Positions 23,446-33,012 of a stretch of 64,000 nucleotides of DNA are shown here, in pieces; within the stretch, counting starts at the first letter, position 1; each line of letters begins with the position of its first letter. The DNA lies in NCBI GenBank assembly GCA_031310005.1, contig CM062385.1, positions 3,523,880 through 3,587,879 on the forward strand, in the 5' to 3' direction. Made by a program: the position numbers and the translations under genes. The DNA is from Dactylellina haptotyla (taxonomy: Eukaryota > Ascomycota > Orbiliomycetes > Orbiliales > Orbiliaceae). The notes under the pieces are model-generated. The model had not been told where the DNA came from. It saw nothing but the letters and a program-made list of their open reading frames with translations, and made no database searches.

Positions 23446-24314
23446 AACATCGCATCGATGGCCTATCGGATGAGGATGAACGACCAGGCCGATTTATACA
23501 CGGTTATATACGGCCACATGGAAGATATATATAAAAATTCTATATATTCTAGATACAGGAAATATTCTTAGAAAAGAGAAAAGAGAAAAATGAGAAGTTT
23601 TAGTCCCTATTACAAAAGTCTGTAGGTATATTTTCTAATAAAGTAATAATACTCGTCGCTTCGTGATAGAAATATGAAATTACGATCAGTTAAATCGTAA
23701 CTTAGGACTTTCTTCTGATTCCACATCTCGCTTGTCTTCGATTTCACCCTTCTCTTTCTGATAACCATAAGGCTCTTCTTCAGCCTGGACAGGTTCAAGT
23801 TTGTATTCGTCGTAGTCCTTCGGGACTGGCTGTTTTGTTAGTTTTGTTAGTTTTGGTAAAGGCTGCTGCGTGTACGGCTTCGGTTGCTTCTTTGGAAGTC
23901 TGTACTGTTGGAGAAACATGCAGCCCCAAAAGGTCCATTCCTGGCCGGATTTCACACCGAAGGATACAATATATATATATATATACCAAAATAATGCGAT
24001 CATTCAACCTGATCCCTGTGATATAAAAAATCTTATTTTATGAATCACACATGATGACCTTAAATTATCAAGGAAGAATTTGTATCCAACCAAAACTATC
24101 CGCGATGATATCATATTACCAGGATTAATTATACCTTCTTAGGAAGGTGCTAAACTGGAATCTTCCACTCAGAACAACAAGCTTTGCGAACGAAGAACCA
24201 TACAATCGACTATTCTGCTAAATTACTACAAGATTCTCTGAATCCATTCGAGGAACTATGGCTACAGAGGTATAGGAAGAAATGTAGCAAACAGCTATTC
24301 ATCAGAGGTTCTAT
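23446..24314. other. Intergenic; unexplained minus-strand open frame at 23686-24003
   Basis: The minus frame encodes a Lys/Pro/Gln-rich then acidic stretch (YRLPKKQPKPYTQQ, later EEEPYGYQKEK). It looks like a cytoplasmic tail and might be a distant last exon of the Cys-rich protein upstream at 24315-24767, but that would need an intron of over 300 bases and a non-ideal donor. An (AT) run lies at about 23970-23985. Confidence 0.35.
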
Positions 24315-24767
24315 TTATAAAATGGCGCCAAGTACTCCAATACCCGATCCTACTAACAATCCCATGAATACTGTTTTCAGATTGAGCCCAACCGTTCCCG
24401 TACCGTTTGCTCCTTTCTCGTTTGGTTTACACTTGGGGTAACCGACCCAATTTGTGTATGTGTCGTTTATCCATACGGGGAGTGACGCTGTTCTAACGCA
24501 GTCCCCCCAGGTTAGAACTGCGGAGGAACCGTCACCATAACTATCGGTGTAATTCGCGATACACTGATAACCACAACCCTCGACAGCATCTAGGCGACCA
24601 ACACAGCAATCTCGAAGGGTTTGTTCTATGGTTTGGTTCATAAGTGATGGTCGCAAAACTATCCAGCATTGACTTGTGAACTTGGTAGTTGTTGGTTCTG
24701 GTTTAAAGCAAATACGCTGGCTGATGTTCCACGCATCATCTAAGTATTGATTCTGTGAAAGCGACAT
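24315..24767 (-). CDS. Small Cys-rich protein with C-terminal hydrophobic anchor, probably 5'-incomplete model, 150 aa
   Basis: The frame has eight cysteines in a regular order (ICFKPEP, QCW, DCCVG, GCGYQC, GDC, PKC), three or more N-glycosylation sites (NQT, NYT, NDT, NGT) and a hydrophobic end (LKTVFMGLLVGSGIGVLGAI) like a GPI-addition signal or membrane anchor. These traits mean an extracellular protein, yet the ATG at 24767 gives no signal peptide. A strong acceptor-like tract, CTTTCACAG, lies just after that ATG, at the codons for QNQYLDDAW. The true gene therefore probably starts in an upstream exon beyond 24767 that I could not place. Function is unknown. The glycosylation sites and disulfide-type cysteines support coding on this strand; the plus-strand frame at 24755-25003 is not convincing. 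Confidence 0.6.
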   Translation of the reverse strand: MSLSQNQYLDDAWNISQRICFKPEPTTTKFTSQCWIVLRPSLMNQTIEQTLRDCCVGRLDAVEGCGYQCIANYTDSYGDGSSAVLTWGDCVRTASLPVWINDTYTNWVGYPKCKPNEKGANGTGTVGLNLKTVFMGLLVGSGIGVLGAIL

Positions 24768-25821
24768 TCTCCGAATATGAATATACTATTCCGCCCGTTT
24801 TACGGTTCTGTCTTGTTTATTTTAGTAATTATATTAGTTTGTTTGTTGGTTATGTGTTCGTTGAATTTGCGGACTCCGCTTGTGCTCTGCTCACCTGGAT
24901 ATTTTATGTAGTTTTCACTTTGTCAGAATGGAGAAATAGAGGGTTGGTAATTCCGGGGATTGGAATAAAGAATATACCTTTTTTATATGTAAGAGTGCTC
25001 TGAGAGTTCTTGTTATTGGATTCTATCGATGACAGCATTAAATTGTCATCGAAAACTGGGAACTTAACGTAAGATCGAGATGCACAAGCGCCGCTAGCAG
25101 GCGCAAGTTTCTTGGAAAATTTTATTTTTGCTCCTTTCGGAAGCAGCTTACTGGGGTATTCGGCAGGGTTATAGCTGTGCCGCGCCTAGCGCCATTTCTG
25201 ATCCCTATAACCCTGATCAAGTCTATATCGACATTCCTAATGCATCAGCAATGCATTTTTCTTCGAATCTCGGAAATTAAACTCGCGGTCGTTCATTCCG
25301 ATTTTCACATGAGCTTGAAGAAGTCAAAGGCTTGTAGCCGAGCTACGCGCCATGATATCTCTTATAATGCAATGAGATGACATTTTGGTTTCTGTAGTGA
25401 CATCATTCTGGCAATTAAAACTCAGCTATAGAATCTTTCCTCAACTAGATAGATACTAAGAATTAAAGACATAAGCGTGGGAGAGTATACGGTCGTTAGA
25501 TACTGTGCCACAGTCCAAAAGCAAGTTCAAAGTCCAAAAGAGCCCAAATCACCTAAAGCACCTGCTTGTTAAACGGATTACGGGTTAAGAATTACGAATA
25601 CCAGCTGTATCAAGGACCGGGTATCAAAGATCGAAAGTTCAGTTGACATCGACATCGTGCTTTTGGATTTTTGATGATCCTTGATCACGAAAGTAGTATA
25701 TGAAGGCTCTTGTCTTCCTGTTCAGAAGGCTTCTTTACCATCAAGCCGCAGCTTTACCAACTGTCCTCATAGCGCATCATACCTCTCTCTCATACTTCCT
25801 CCTTTCAATCTTATAGCTACA
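24768..25821. other. Intergenic; hairpin at 25026-25052
   Basis: Contains the upstream side of the Cys-rich gene (-) and of the secreted unknown (+). A perfect 9-bp inverted repeat (TCGATGACA / TGTCATCGA) with a 9-base loop lies at 25026-25052. No gene is supported; the missing first exon of the Cys-rich gene may lie here. Confidence 0.45.
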
Positions 25822-26835
25822 ATGTGGTCCAGAAAGTTATCTACCTTCATCCTCTTTATTGCTCCTGTTAGGTTTGCAAATTGTCTCCCGTCCGGTGGAG
25901 TTGATCTCAAAAACCACGCAGTTGAGCCTACATATGAGAATGGCGTTCTCAACATCATTATCGACACACCTCCGCGTTCGCAAGGGGAGCTTGAGACTTT
26001 AGTTTCTGATCTATTGGCTCGCGATAATATGAAGCATCTCACTTCTTCACTTCTCAAGAGGGAAGATCCATGCGATCAAAAAGCCCCTAACTTCAATGGA
26101 CAATTTGTCCTGGGATGTAACAAGCACCCGTTAGCAGAAGATGGTAAATGCCCTTTCAGGGCTGAGGGGAAGGAATGCGCGACATTCTGCGAAACACAAC
26201 GAAGGTTCTTCCATGACAAGGAGATACCTTATAGCGCCGAAGCTATTATCAACGGACCTGGTGCGCCTAAGAGAACCTTGTCAAAAGGTATAACCGTGTC
26301 TTGGGGCATATCCTTGGGTCTTACTGCAGGCTTAGCAGATCCGACTGGTGTTGCAAGCGGTGGATTAGGCTTTGATGTTTCAAAGCAAGTCTCTTACACT
26401 CTCGAGCAAGCATTTGAGGCTGCAGATATGAAACAATGGTGCGGTTATTTTACTTTTGTACCCAAGAGTGTGCAGTCCTGTGGAACTATCACAAAATTCG
26501 GCCAGGTCGAGATTGTGGGGCCTAATGGAGCTGTGTCTAAAGTCTGTGATGAGGGGAAAGTTTTGGAGACGATAAGGGATCAGTGTGTTAGTTATCCATT
26601 TAGACTGCCAGATGGAAATGGTGATGGTACAACTCTAGTCGGTAAGTTTCCTTGCAATACTAATAAGCTTGATGCGGCGTTACTAATCTAAATGACTTAT
26701 CGTATAAAAGTTTACACCCGTTGCGATCTTCCTCACTTCATTGCACCTATGAGAGAACAAAGCGAAGTTTACCAACAAAAAGGCGTTGCAGACCTTAGCC
26801 CAACAACCCACGAACAAAACCCCTTTGATCCTTGA
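25822..26835 (+). CDS. Secreted Cys-containing protein of unknown function, two exons, 314 aa
   Basis: I place exon 1 at 25822-26641, an intron at 26642-26710 (GTAAGT donor, TTACTAATC branch, AAAAG acceptor) and exon 2 at 26711-26835; the join is 315 codons. Unspliced, the frame would stop at 26691. The frame is also open upstream to 25681 but MWSRKLSTFILFIAPVRFAN is a clear signal peptide, so the ATG at 25822 is preferred. After the signal comes a propeptide-like Leu/Glu-rich segment ending LLKRE (a Lys-Arg site near residue 75). The mature part begins DPCDQKAPNFNGQFVLGC and carries about ten cysteines. Its centre (ITVSWGISLGLTAGLADPTG) is glycine-rich and followed by CGYFTFVPKSVQSCGTIT, a Cys-Tyr-Phe plus Cys-Gly pairing that I have seen in other fungal secreted proteins, without a known role. 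Effector-like, but that is only a possibility. Confidence 0.8.
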
Positions 26836-27141
26836 AAGAAGCGCTGATTTCTCTCATCAAGAGCAAAGTTCATCTCACCTAACTAGTTCTACTATTAGGC
26901 GTCAATGTAGAAAATCATTGTTACTTTTTTTTGTGTTCTTCTTTCTTCCTCCAAACCATAACCGCTAAATAATCTAACAATCTATAAATGATTTGGCTCA
27001 TGTTGTATGGCGGGTTTTGTTGATTTTTTATTAACATTCGAAAATTAGCGTATCAGGTACATCATTTGGCATATTATCTTATATACTTTTATATATAATA
27101 TACTAAATTGTGATATATCTTTTTTTATTTTAATTACTAGT
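26836..27141. other. Short AT-rich spacer
   Basis: T-rich 3' flank of the secreted protein leading into the retrotransposon scrap at 27142. No gene seen. Confidence 0.5.
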
Positions 27142-27480
27142 TGTAAGAATTGGTACAATATGCTCAAGGTAACAAGGTAACAGACAAAATATCACTAAAC
27201 AATTTCTAAATTCTACATATATATATATCTAAACTAATATTTAAATTAATATTTAATTTCCTAAGTTATATCATGATAATACTAAAAATATAAATATTAA
27301 TTAATTCGCTTATTAGGCTATTTGGGAATTGTGCGTTAAGTAAGATAAATAATTTGATATTATCGGGTGGGTCTGTGTATTGGACGGATAGGTTACTTAA
27401 TATTACATTTGTAAATCTGATTAATTAGTTTATTACTAATATCTCAGGTTGAAATTGTTCTTTGTTTACCAAAGGCTAAT
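27142..27480 (-). mobile_element. G1 Ty3/gypsy fragment, internally deleted, minus orientation
   Basis: The start TGTAAGAATTGG and the next about 155 bases align to the reverse complement of the G1 LTR end (compare 47513 backwards and 58228 forwards). After about 27300 the sequence jumps to match 59250-59430, internal to the inverted G1 near the 3' end of its pol region, skipping the rest of the LTR. It is therefore a deletion derivative rather than a solo LTR. Many C bases that are T in the telomere-side copies are kept here (for example in CAAGGTAACAAGGTAACAGAC-like text at the start), so it has been mutated less. Confidence 0.75.
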
Positions 27481-27701
27481 TTTTTTCAAATTTTGCCCTT
27501 TGTGGATTTGTGGTTTGTGAGGCGTTTAGCATTGAACAGGGCTCACGTATTCTAGGGGATCATTGGCAAAATGAACATTTTCAGTACTCTGGGGTTTTGA
27601 CAGATGTTTGGAGGTATATTTGGTATTATTGCAAAGGCTGCGGGGCTACTTTTCCATCGGAAACTAGTAGCTGCTATAACTGCGGTAATTGGATGTGGTA
27701 G
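27480..27701 (+). pseudogene. Open frame ending in a zinc-ribbon, probable last exon or gene remnant
   Basis: The frame is open from 27480 with no ATG and ends YYCKGCGATFPSETSSCYNC then GNWMW. Two CxxC pairs spaced about 11 apart form a zinc-ribbon of the kind that closes many short fungal proteins. The upstream side is replaced by the G1 fragment ending at about 27480, so an upstream part of the gene may have been separated or lost. I could not place a first exon. Confidence 0.4.
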
Positions 27702-28461
27702 TATCGGTAATCATTTATATTAGGTATTGTTGTGGTTTCGGTTAGAATATTTGATAGTATGTTGATAATTATTTCTTAGAAGCTGGTTGGCATTTAACTG
27801 GGTACAGGCTGCTCCAGATGCTCTGCACTTTGTACTCCTGGCTCACGAGACACACTTGTAGGATTCTGTGTTGACCATGTTGTATAATGTACAACTACGC
27901 CACATCCATCTCACAAACTTGCTTTACAAAGTCTCACGAACTCCGCCACAGACAACCAATCGTCTTTGCACTTAACGTCAGCTACCGCCACGCAAGCCAA
28001 TACATCTCGAGGTTCTTGTCGTTAAGAAATTGCGTACCTCTATAAGACACAGTTTGCAAAACATTCAGCTATCTTACGATCGAAATTCGTGTTCCCGCTC
28101 TGTCACAAAACAAATTTGGATGTTATATCACAAAACCTCACATACATCGCTTGGAGAACACCACTCATTCACAAGTTCCCCTTACAAAACCCCACAAACC
28201 CCACACAAGGCTACCTACCCATCACACACCCAAAATTCTAGTCAGGCTAAATTTCAAAATGTTTGGAACAGTTTTTTTTTTCTGTTCACACATTTCGGGC
28301 AGCCCTGTATCGGTCACTGGTTTTTTCGCCGCGGAACTAAATCTGCCAGTGCACCCATTGCTCATAGGCATCGACCTTGAGACCGCCCCTAGTCATCATC
28401 ATACCTCCACCAATTTTTTATTAATAAAAATATAATAAAATAAAAGAGTATAATTTTTCTT

Positions 28462-28530
28462 AAAAGCCACTTAAACAACTTTATTGGCTTTGATTACTCA
28501 ATCAATTCTTAAGCATGCTGGACATCTATC
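28462..28530 (+). repeat. Diverged direct repeat, copy 1 (partner 28939-29006)
   Basis: Both copies share CCACTT(A/T)A(A/G)CAACTTT, then TGGCTTTGAT, ATCAA and GCATGCTG in the same order and nearly the same spacing. Differences are scattered, so the duplication is old. No coding sense. Confidence 0.6.
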
Positions 28531-29224
28531 AAAAAGTGCTCGGTCCTTGTTGGTGATGGTAATAATCTGTAAGTTTGATTGGCTGCAGAAAAATTTCGTT
28601 TGAAGTTTCATAAATCCACTAGAACTTTTTCACAATAAACACCTTTAGTCATATTTCTTATCCTCCTCCTCCTGCTTCATTCCACTTCAGAGAACATTCA
28701 AACTCTGTAACAATTCTGTAGGCTTCACAGTGACTAGCAAGGCCATTTCTGAGCGCTTACAGATTTTACCTACAAAGTATGCACTCATTCATAGCTAATC
28801 TTGTTCACAACACAAAATGGACAGAGCCTAAATGTAATTTGTACCAAAATTAACTTCTACCTTTAAACAGCCTATATCATTACAAAGGATTAACATCAAG
28901 ATAATAGAATATTCGACCCCCATGGAATCCGACTCCTGTCAAGACCCACTTTAGCAACTTTGGTGGCTTTGATCATTTGATCAACCTTTTGCATGCTGCA
29001 GATAGCACCGCTGCACAACACCTCAATCGTGGTGACACTTAACTTCGGGATTGCATTTGAGGTATGCTAGTGCATGTATCTGCATGTATTACAAAAAAAA
29101 AAAGTCCACGTCTCTTCGCATCAATATCTTCAGATATTTGGAAGTCTATACCGTGACCCAATACAATGTCTACCACTATCCCGCAATGCGCAGTCCAGTT
29201 TACATATTATTGACTCCCACTGGC

Positions 29225-29288
29225 TGCGCACTTCGGAATAGCTGAAATGCAACTGGCCTAGAGCTGCAGCGGTATTCCGAAGCGCACA
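29225..29288. repeat. Imperfect palindrome, possible transposon end-pair
   Basis: The left arm TGCGCACTTCGGAATAGCTG and the right arm CAGCGGTATTCCGAAGCGCA pair through a perfect 10-bp core (CTTCGGAATA) with a 4-bp flank. A related TGCACTTCGGATCACGC lies near 29992. It may be a folded remnant of a small inverted-repeat element. Confidence 0.5.
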
Positions 29289-30093
29289 ACAATCAAACCT
29301 AGTTCATTAATACCCCCACGCACACACTCAGAAGAACCATTTCTTTCTGAATGCTATTTTTCATAATTTTTTTAATTCTATAACAATTATATAAAACAAA
29401 ATATAAGGCAAAAAGCACTCATAAAAATCAAACTAAGAAAAAGTATCAAAATAAGAAACAATAGAGATAGAGCCAGAACCAAACTGAGCCGTCTCAAACT
29501 CGTGGTAACATCATTTTTAACCGTGAGGAAGCAAGTGGGGTGGAAGGGCAGCATTTAGAGAGTTCTTGAACCTTGTACAACTTGTCAAGATATTAGAGAA
29601 CATTTGCCTCCTGGAGAGAGCACCAAGTGGCCGTCAACGCTCCACATCAAGAAAAAGTATTCCTATAAAATTAACCATTGAAAAACGCTAGAGCGCCTAA
29701 TATGAAATCGACTAAAAAACATATACAAACCCCACGCATAACCGCACACAGAATCTTCTGGTAACACTGAGAGTACGGGGACGTTTGCGATTGAGCTTCA
29801 GCCTCCTAATATTGGCTGCGGTGGATGTAGTGAGCTAAACTACAAGTGCCGACTGTATGGTTGGATATCGGTGTACATATATGCGCTGCAGCCATGTGAT
29901 TCGAGTGCGGCTGACTTTTGGATTAGCATCTTTGTTTTTTTACTTTGCAAGGAACAAAATACCCTCAACCCCTATAGATAGTCGTCGGTATGCACTTCGG
30001 ATCACGCTCTATAACAAGCAACACAAACTAAAGGTGCTAGCCTGATATAAGGCTTTCGCATTAAGGGACGTCGCGTTGAGGAACTTCGCATTG

Positions 30094-30118
30094 AGGGATT
30101 GTAATTTTTACAATCCCT
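30094..30118. repeat. Perfect 11-bp hairpin with 3-base loop
   Basis: AGGGATTGTAA, TTT, TTACAATCCCT. Just before it three related phrases of about 16 bases follow each other (TTCGCATTAAGGGA, TCGCGTTGAGGAAC, TTCGCATTGAGGGA). It lies about 435 bases before the Gln-rich gene's ATG. It is too far for an operator at the core promoter and more likely a mobile-element trace. Confidence 0.7.
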
Positions 30119-30370
30119 ATTGCGACTTGAACCGCTGGTGGCGTAAAAGTAAATGACTAATTGGAACGTCTCCGAATGCGACCGGATAATAATGTTTTCG
30201 CCGATAACTCGGTTGCCTAGCGTACAGGAAATAGCTAACGAAGGTTGGCATTGACATCGGTAGCTTGAATTTATTTTACCGAGTCAGCTTGTCGATACTA
30301 TAGGTTCCACTCAAAAATATATATTTCTTCTGATTATTTCGACCTAATAATTGATAATTCAAGATTTGTA

Positions 30371-30378
30371 TATAAATA
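30371..30378 (+). promoter_or_regulatory. Probable TATA box of the Gln-rich gene
   Basis: TATAAATA lies 183 bases before the ATG at 30554 and is followed by a CT/CA-rich leader. Sequence match only. Confidence 0.35.
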
Positions 30379-30553
30379 GTCTCAGAGGACGACCTTGTCA
30401 ACCGCTTTTTGGAACAATACATCACCACGCTATAGCTAGCTCCTAGACAGCGACTCCCAAATTTTCATAGAGTAATCCCTTGTCTCCCTACTAAGTTGAA
30501 CATCCCCTTAATATCCGATTATAATTTTAAAACCCAGAGTATCTTTTTCCAAG

Positions 30554-31779
30554 ATGGCTCAACCGCAGCCTGTGTACGCATATATCGCCGTTACGCCACA
30601 CCCAACCTATTTCAACCCCCTTGAAAGCGTAGGGCAAACCTATCCTACAGATGATTACCAGCTGGTAAATGTTCCTCAACCACCTGGCAACCAGATGGTA
30701 TCTCAAACATATTGCATCAAATTTGGAGATCATGGTGCCCAAGCTTACCCCAACACTCATGGGAGTTACAAGAGAAGCAACCCCAGCTGTGAGTTGCCAC
30801 GAAAGTTTCAATCTTAAAATATCATAGTAACATGTATAGCAAAGTGCTCTTTTTTATCATTAAAATCAATGATGCAAGCACCCAGATGGCCAACATAGGG
30901 TACCAAGCGGGCAAGTTTTTCGAAGAAGGCCTGATAAATCAATGTGATGGCCCCACCATCAATAATTTCAATCATGGGCGTTTGCCTAATCGAGTTTTCA
31001 TTCATGTTACCCATGGTAATGAGTGGTATTACTCCTGGAACGCAAGACAGGAGCTGCGGGACATGAGCAACTTGTTAAATTCGGCACGAAACGCATCGGA
31101 TAACTTATTGGACTCTACAATTCAGCTGCAGAATGCGCTAATAACGCTGCAGCCAATAGTGCAGCCGCAACAGCAGCTACAGCAGGGGGCGACATTGGCA
31201 ACCCTGCTAAACGCTATAAACCAATACCAACAACAACACCCCCCGCAGCAACAGCACGCGAACTTTGCGGCTGCGCTGCAAAGCGCACAAGCGGCGACGG
31301 CAAATCTTCCGACCGACACGCGAGACCATCTCATTAATGTGGCGAAACTAAACCAAAAGCTCTGGGATGTAATTCGAGGATTTGTTGGCAATAATAATCA
31401 AATTAACTGGCCTCGTTGGACTGCAATACGAGGAAACCAAACTGGCACTCAAGTGCAAGTTACGGCACGCGATGGCCACGCGGTTACGCAAACAAATAAT
31501 TTCAGAAACGCTCTTGCGAATTGGTACCAGCAATTGACAGCTTGGGCGCAGCCAATTGTACAGCTAGAGAACCAATTACAAGGCCAACTAACAGCCCAGC
31601 AACGAGACCAGATACGAGGCCAGATACAAGTGCGTCTAGGGCAATTTGCAGGTCCTGTTATGGTGCAAGTATCTTCGGAGCGGCGACCTAACAGCACAGA
31701 ATCATACGCGATCTTGGAGTTCACTAACCCAATGGCTGCATCCTTGTTTTTTAGTCAGTATATTAGGACCACCTCGTAA
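30554..31779 (+). CDS. Gln-rich protein of unknown function, two exons, 371 aa
   Basis: Exon 1 is 30554-30788 and exon 2 is 30899-31779. The intron 30789-30898 starts GTGAGT and ends ATAG, and the join gives 372 codons, reading ...RSNPSWYQAGKFFEEG across the splice. An alternative acceptor (CAG before 30889) would put exon 2 out of phase, so I prefer the one given. There is no signal peptide or membrane helix. Residues 1-75 are Pro/Tyr/Gln-rich; about 85-125 holds Trp/Tyr/His-rich text (RVFIHVTHGNEWYYSW). About 125-320 is a Gln/Asn/Ala-rich helical region with runs such as QPQQQLQQG and QYQQQHPPQQQ, and probable coiled coil. The last 40 residues are a short globular-looking end (SYAILEFTNPMAASLFF). 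I recognise no family. It is the last gene before the telomeric transposon block, with only about 690 bases between its stop and the first LTR. Confidence 0.72.
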
Positions 31780-32464
31780 ATAAAGGTCCATGTAGAGTTA
31801 CTTGACGTGTTTGGAGCCCGTTGTGCAGGTGTTGCGTCCCTCAGACCATTTGGAGCCAGTTAATAGTTGGGCGTTTTAATTGTCTTTCCTAGATAAACAA
31901 GAATTTTAAATTTAAGATGCGGCGATGTGGAGCCAAAGAGTCCAACAGTTTTTGTATGCTACCTTACATTTCGAATTGATCAATAAAATTAGTAGCCCTT
32001 TTGAATAAAGAAAATTTTTTTGGTAGTTAGTTCAGAAATAAATATTTTACAAAATAAAGTTGATATTAGGGTGATACTCCTGGCTTTGCTCATGCTGCCT
32101 TTTGTAGTTGCAGTATAAGTATGTGATACCAATAGTTGAATCGTTTTTGAACTTAGCATAGAGATCTTAAATAATAATAGATATTAGGATTGTCTTGCCC
32201 GCTCCCAGCATGCCTAACAATTATAGGTCAGTGGAACCAGGCACTGGTTCTGCTGAACACTATATAAATTTAAATGAGTTTTAGCCACTTTCTTTATATT
32301 AATTTTATGTATTAATTTTAAGATTAGATATTAATCGTTTAAATTTCCTATTTAGAAATTTGTTATATTTAGGGTGATAAGTTATATTTAGGGTAAATAA
32401 TATTTAATAATATTTTAAAAAAAAAATATTTTAATATTAAATTATTTAATTTTTAAATTAAAAT
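31780..32464. other. Boundary between gene region and AT-rich transposon block
   Basis: Composition shifts to very AT-rich at about 32265. It contains copy 2 of the dispersed 42-bp sequence and a 14-bp direct repeat GTTATATTTAGGGT at 32362-32375 and 32381-32394. No gene seen. Confidence 0.6.
32210..32251 (+). repeat. Dispersed 42-bp sequence, copy 2
   Basis: Aligns gap-free with 14284-14325. This copy contains a perfect 7-bp inverted repeat GAACCAG-GCA-CTGGTTC (32234-32250). Several differences from copy 1 are G to A, as expected where it borders the mutated block. Confidence 0.7.
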
Positions 32465-33012
32465 GTCACAGACCACAAGTTTTGACAGTACAAATACCTG
32501 TACCTTGCTTTGTACTACATTGTTTTAAGTTCTATTGCCGCACTTTGTATTCACAAATATATATTATTCTTAGTATATTTGTTTGTGAAAGTTTATATAT
32601 TTGTTTAAAATATTATACTATGGTATAATATAAATGTTTACTTACTTGTTTTTTGGTTTAGATAAATAATATAAGAATTTTTAGAAATTCGTTTATTTAT
32701 ATATTTTATTTATATAAATATATAAAAAGAATGAATTTTTAAAAATATTCTATAATACTTATATATATAAGATTATTGTTAGAATTAATGAAGTATTTCT
32801 ATTTTTATTAATTAATTTAAATATAATTTAGTATATTTAGTTATTTTTATTTTATTATTATTATATATTTTAGGTGAGTTATCTTCGATATCTTATAATT
32901 TTATATATATTTTTTATTAAAAGATTTAAGTATTTTAAGTAAAAAAAGAGTTTTGTATATCTTAATATTATATATTTATATTATTATATTAAATAATGTA
33001 TGAAGTGTAATA
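32465..33012 (+). repeat. G2 LTR, copy A (left)
   Basis: Starts TGTCACAGACCACAAG, contains TACCTGTACCTTGCTTTG and ends GAAGTGTAATA. Somewhat longer than the 499-bp LTRs of copy C because of extra AT-rich sequence in its middle. Confidence 0.75.

Larger units (their letters stand above)
27702..30553. other. Long intergenic with scattered small repeats
   Basis: No gene is supported in almost 2.9 kb. The plus strand is C/A-rich from about 27840 to 28400, which makes chance frames (28030-28435). A diverged direct repeat of about 68 bases links 28462-28530 and 28939-29006. An imperfect palindrome lies at 29225-29288 and a tight hairpin at 30094-30118 (both listed). The end of this stretch is the promoter of the Gln-rich gene. 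Confidence 0.5.

Noticed and set aside
28030-28435. Two overlapping plus-strand frames of about 95-116 codons
   Set aside because: They arise from a C/A-rich strand bias; the residues (His, Ser, Thr, Pro mix) show no motif and no splice structure.
32362-32394. Two TTTAGGGT-containing 14-bp repeats as an interstitial telomere
   Set aside because: Only two copies, 19 bp apart, with ATAA between; the periodicity is not that of the terminal tract, so coincidence or a plain duplication is likelier.
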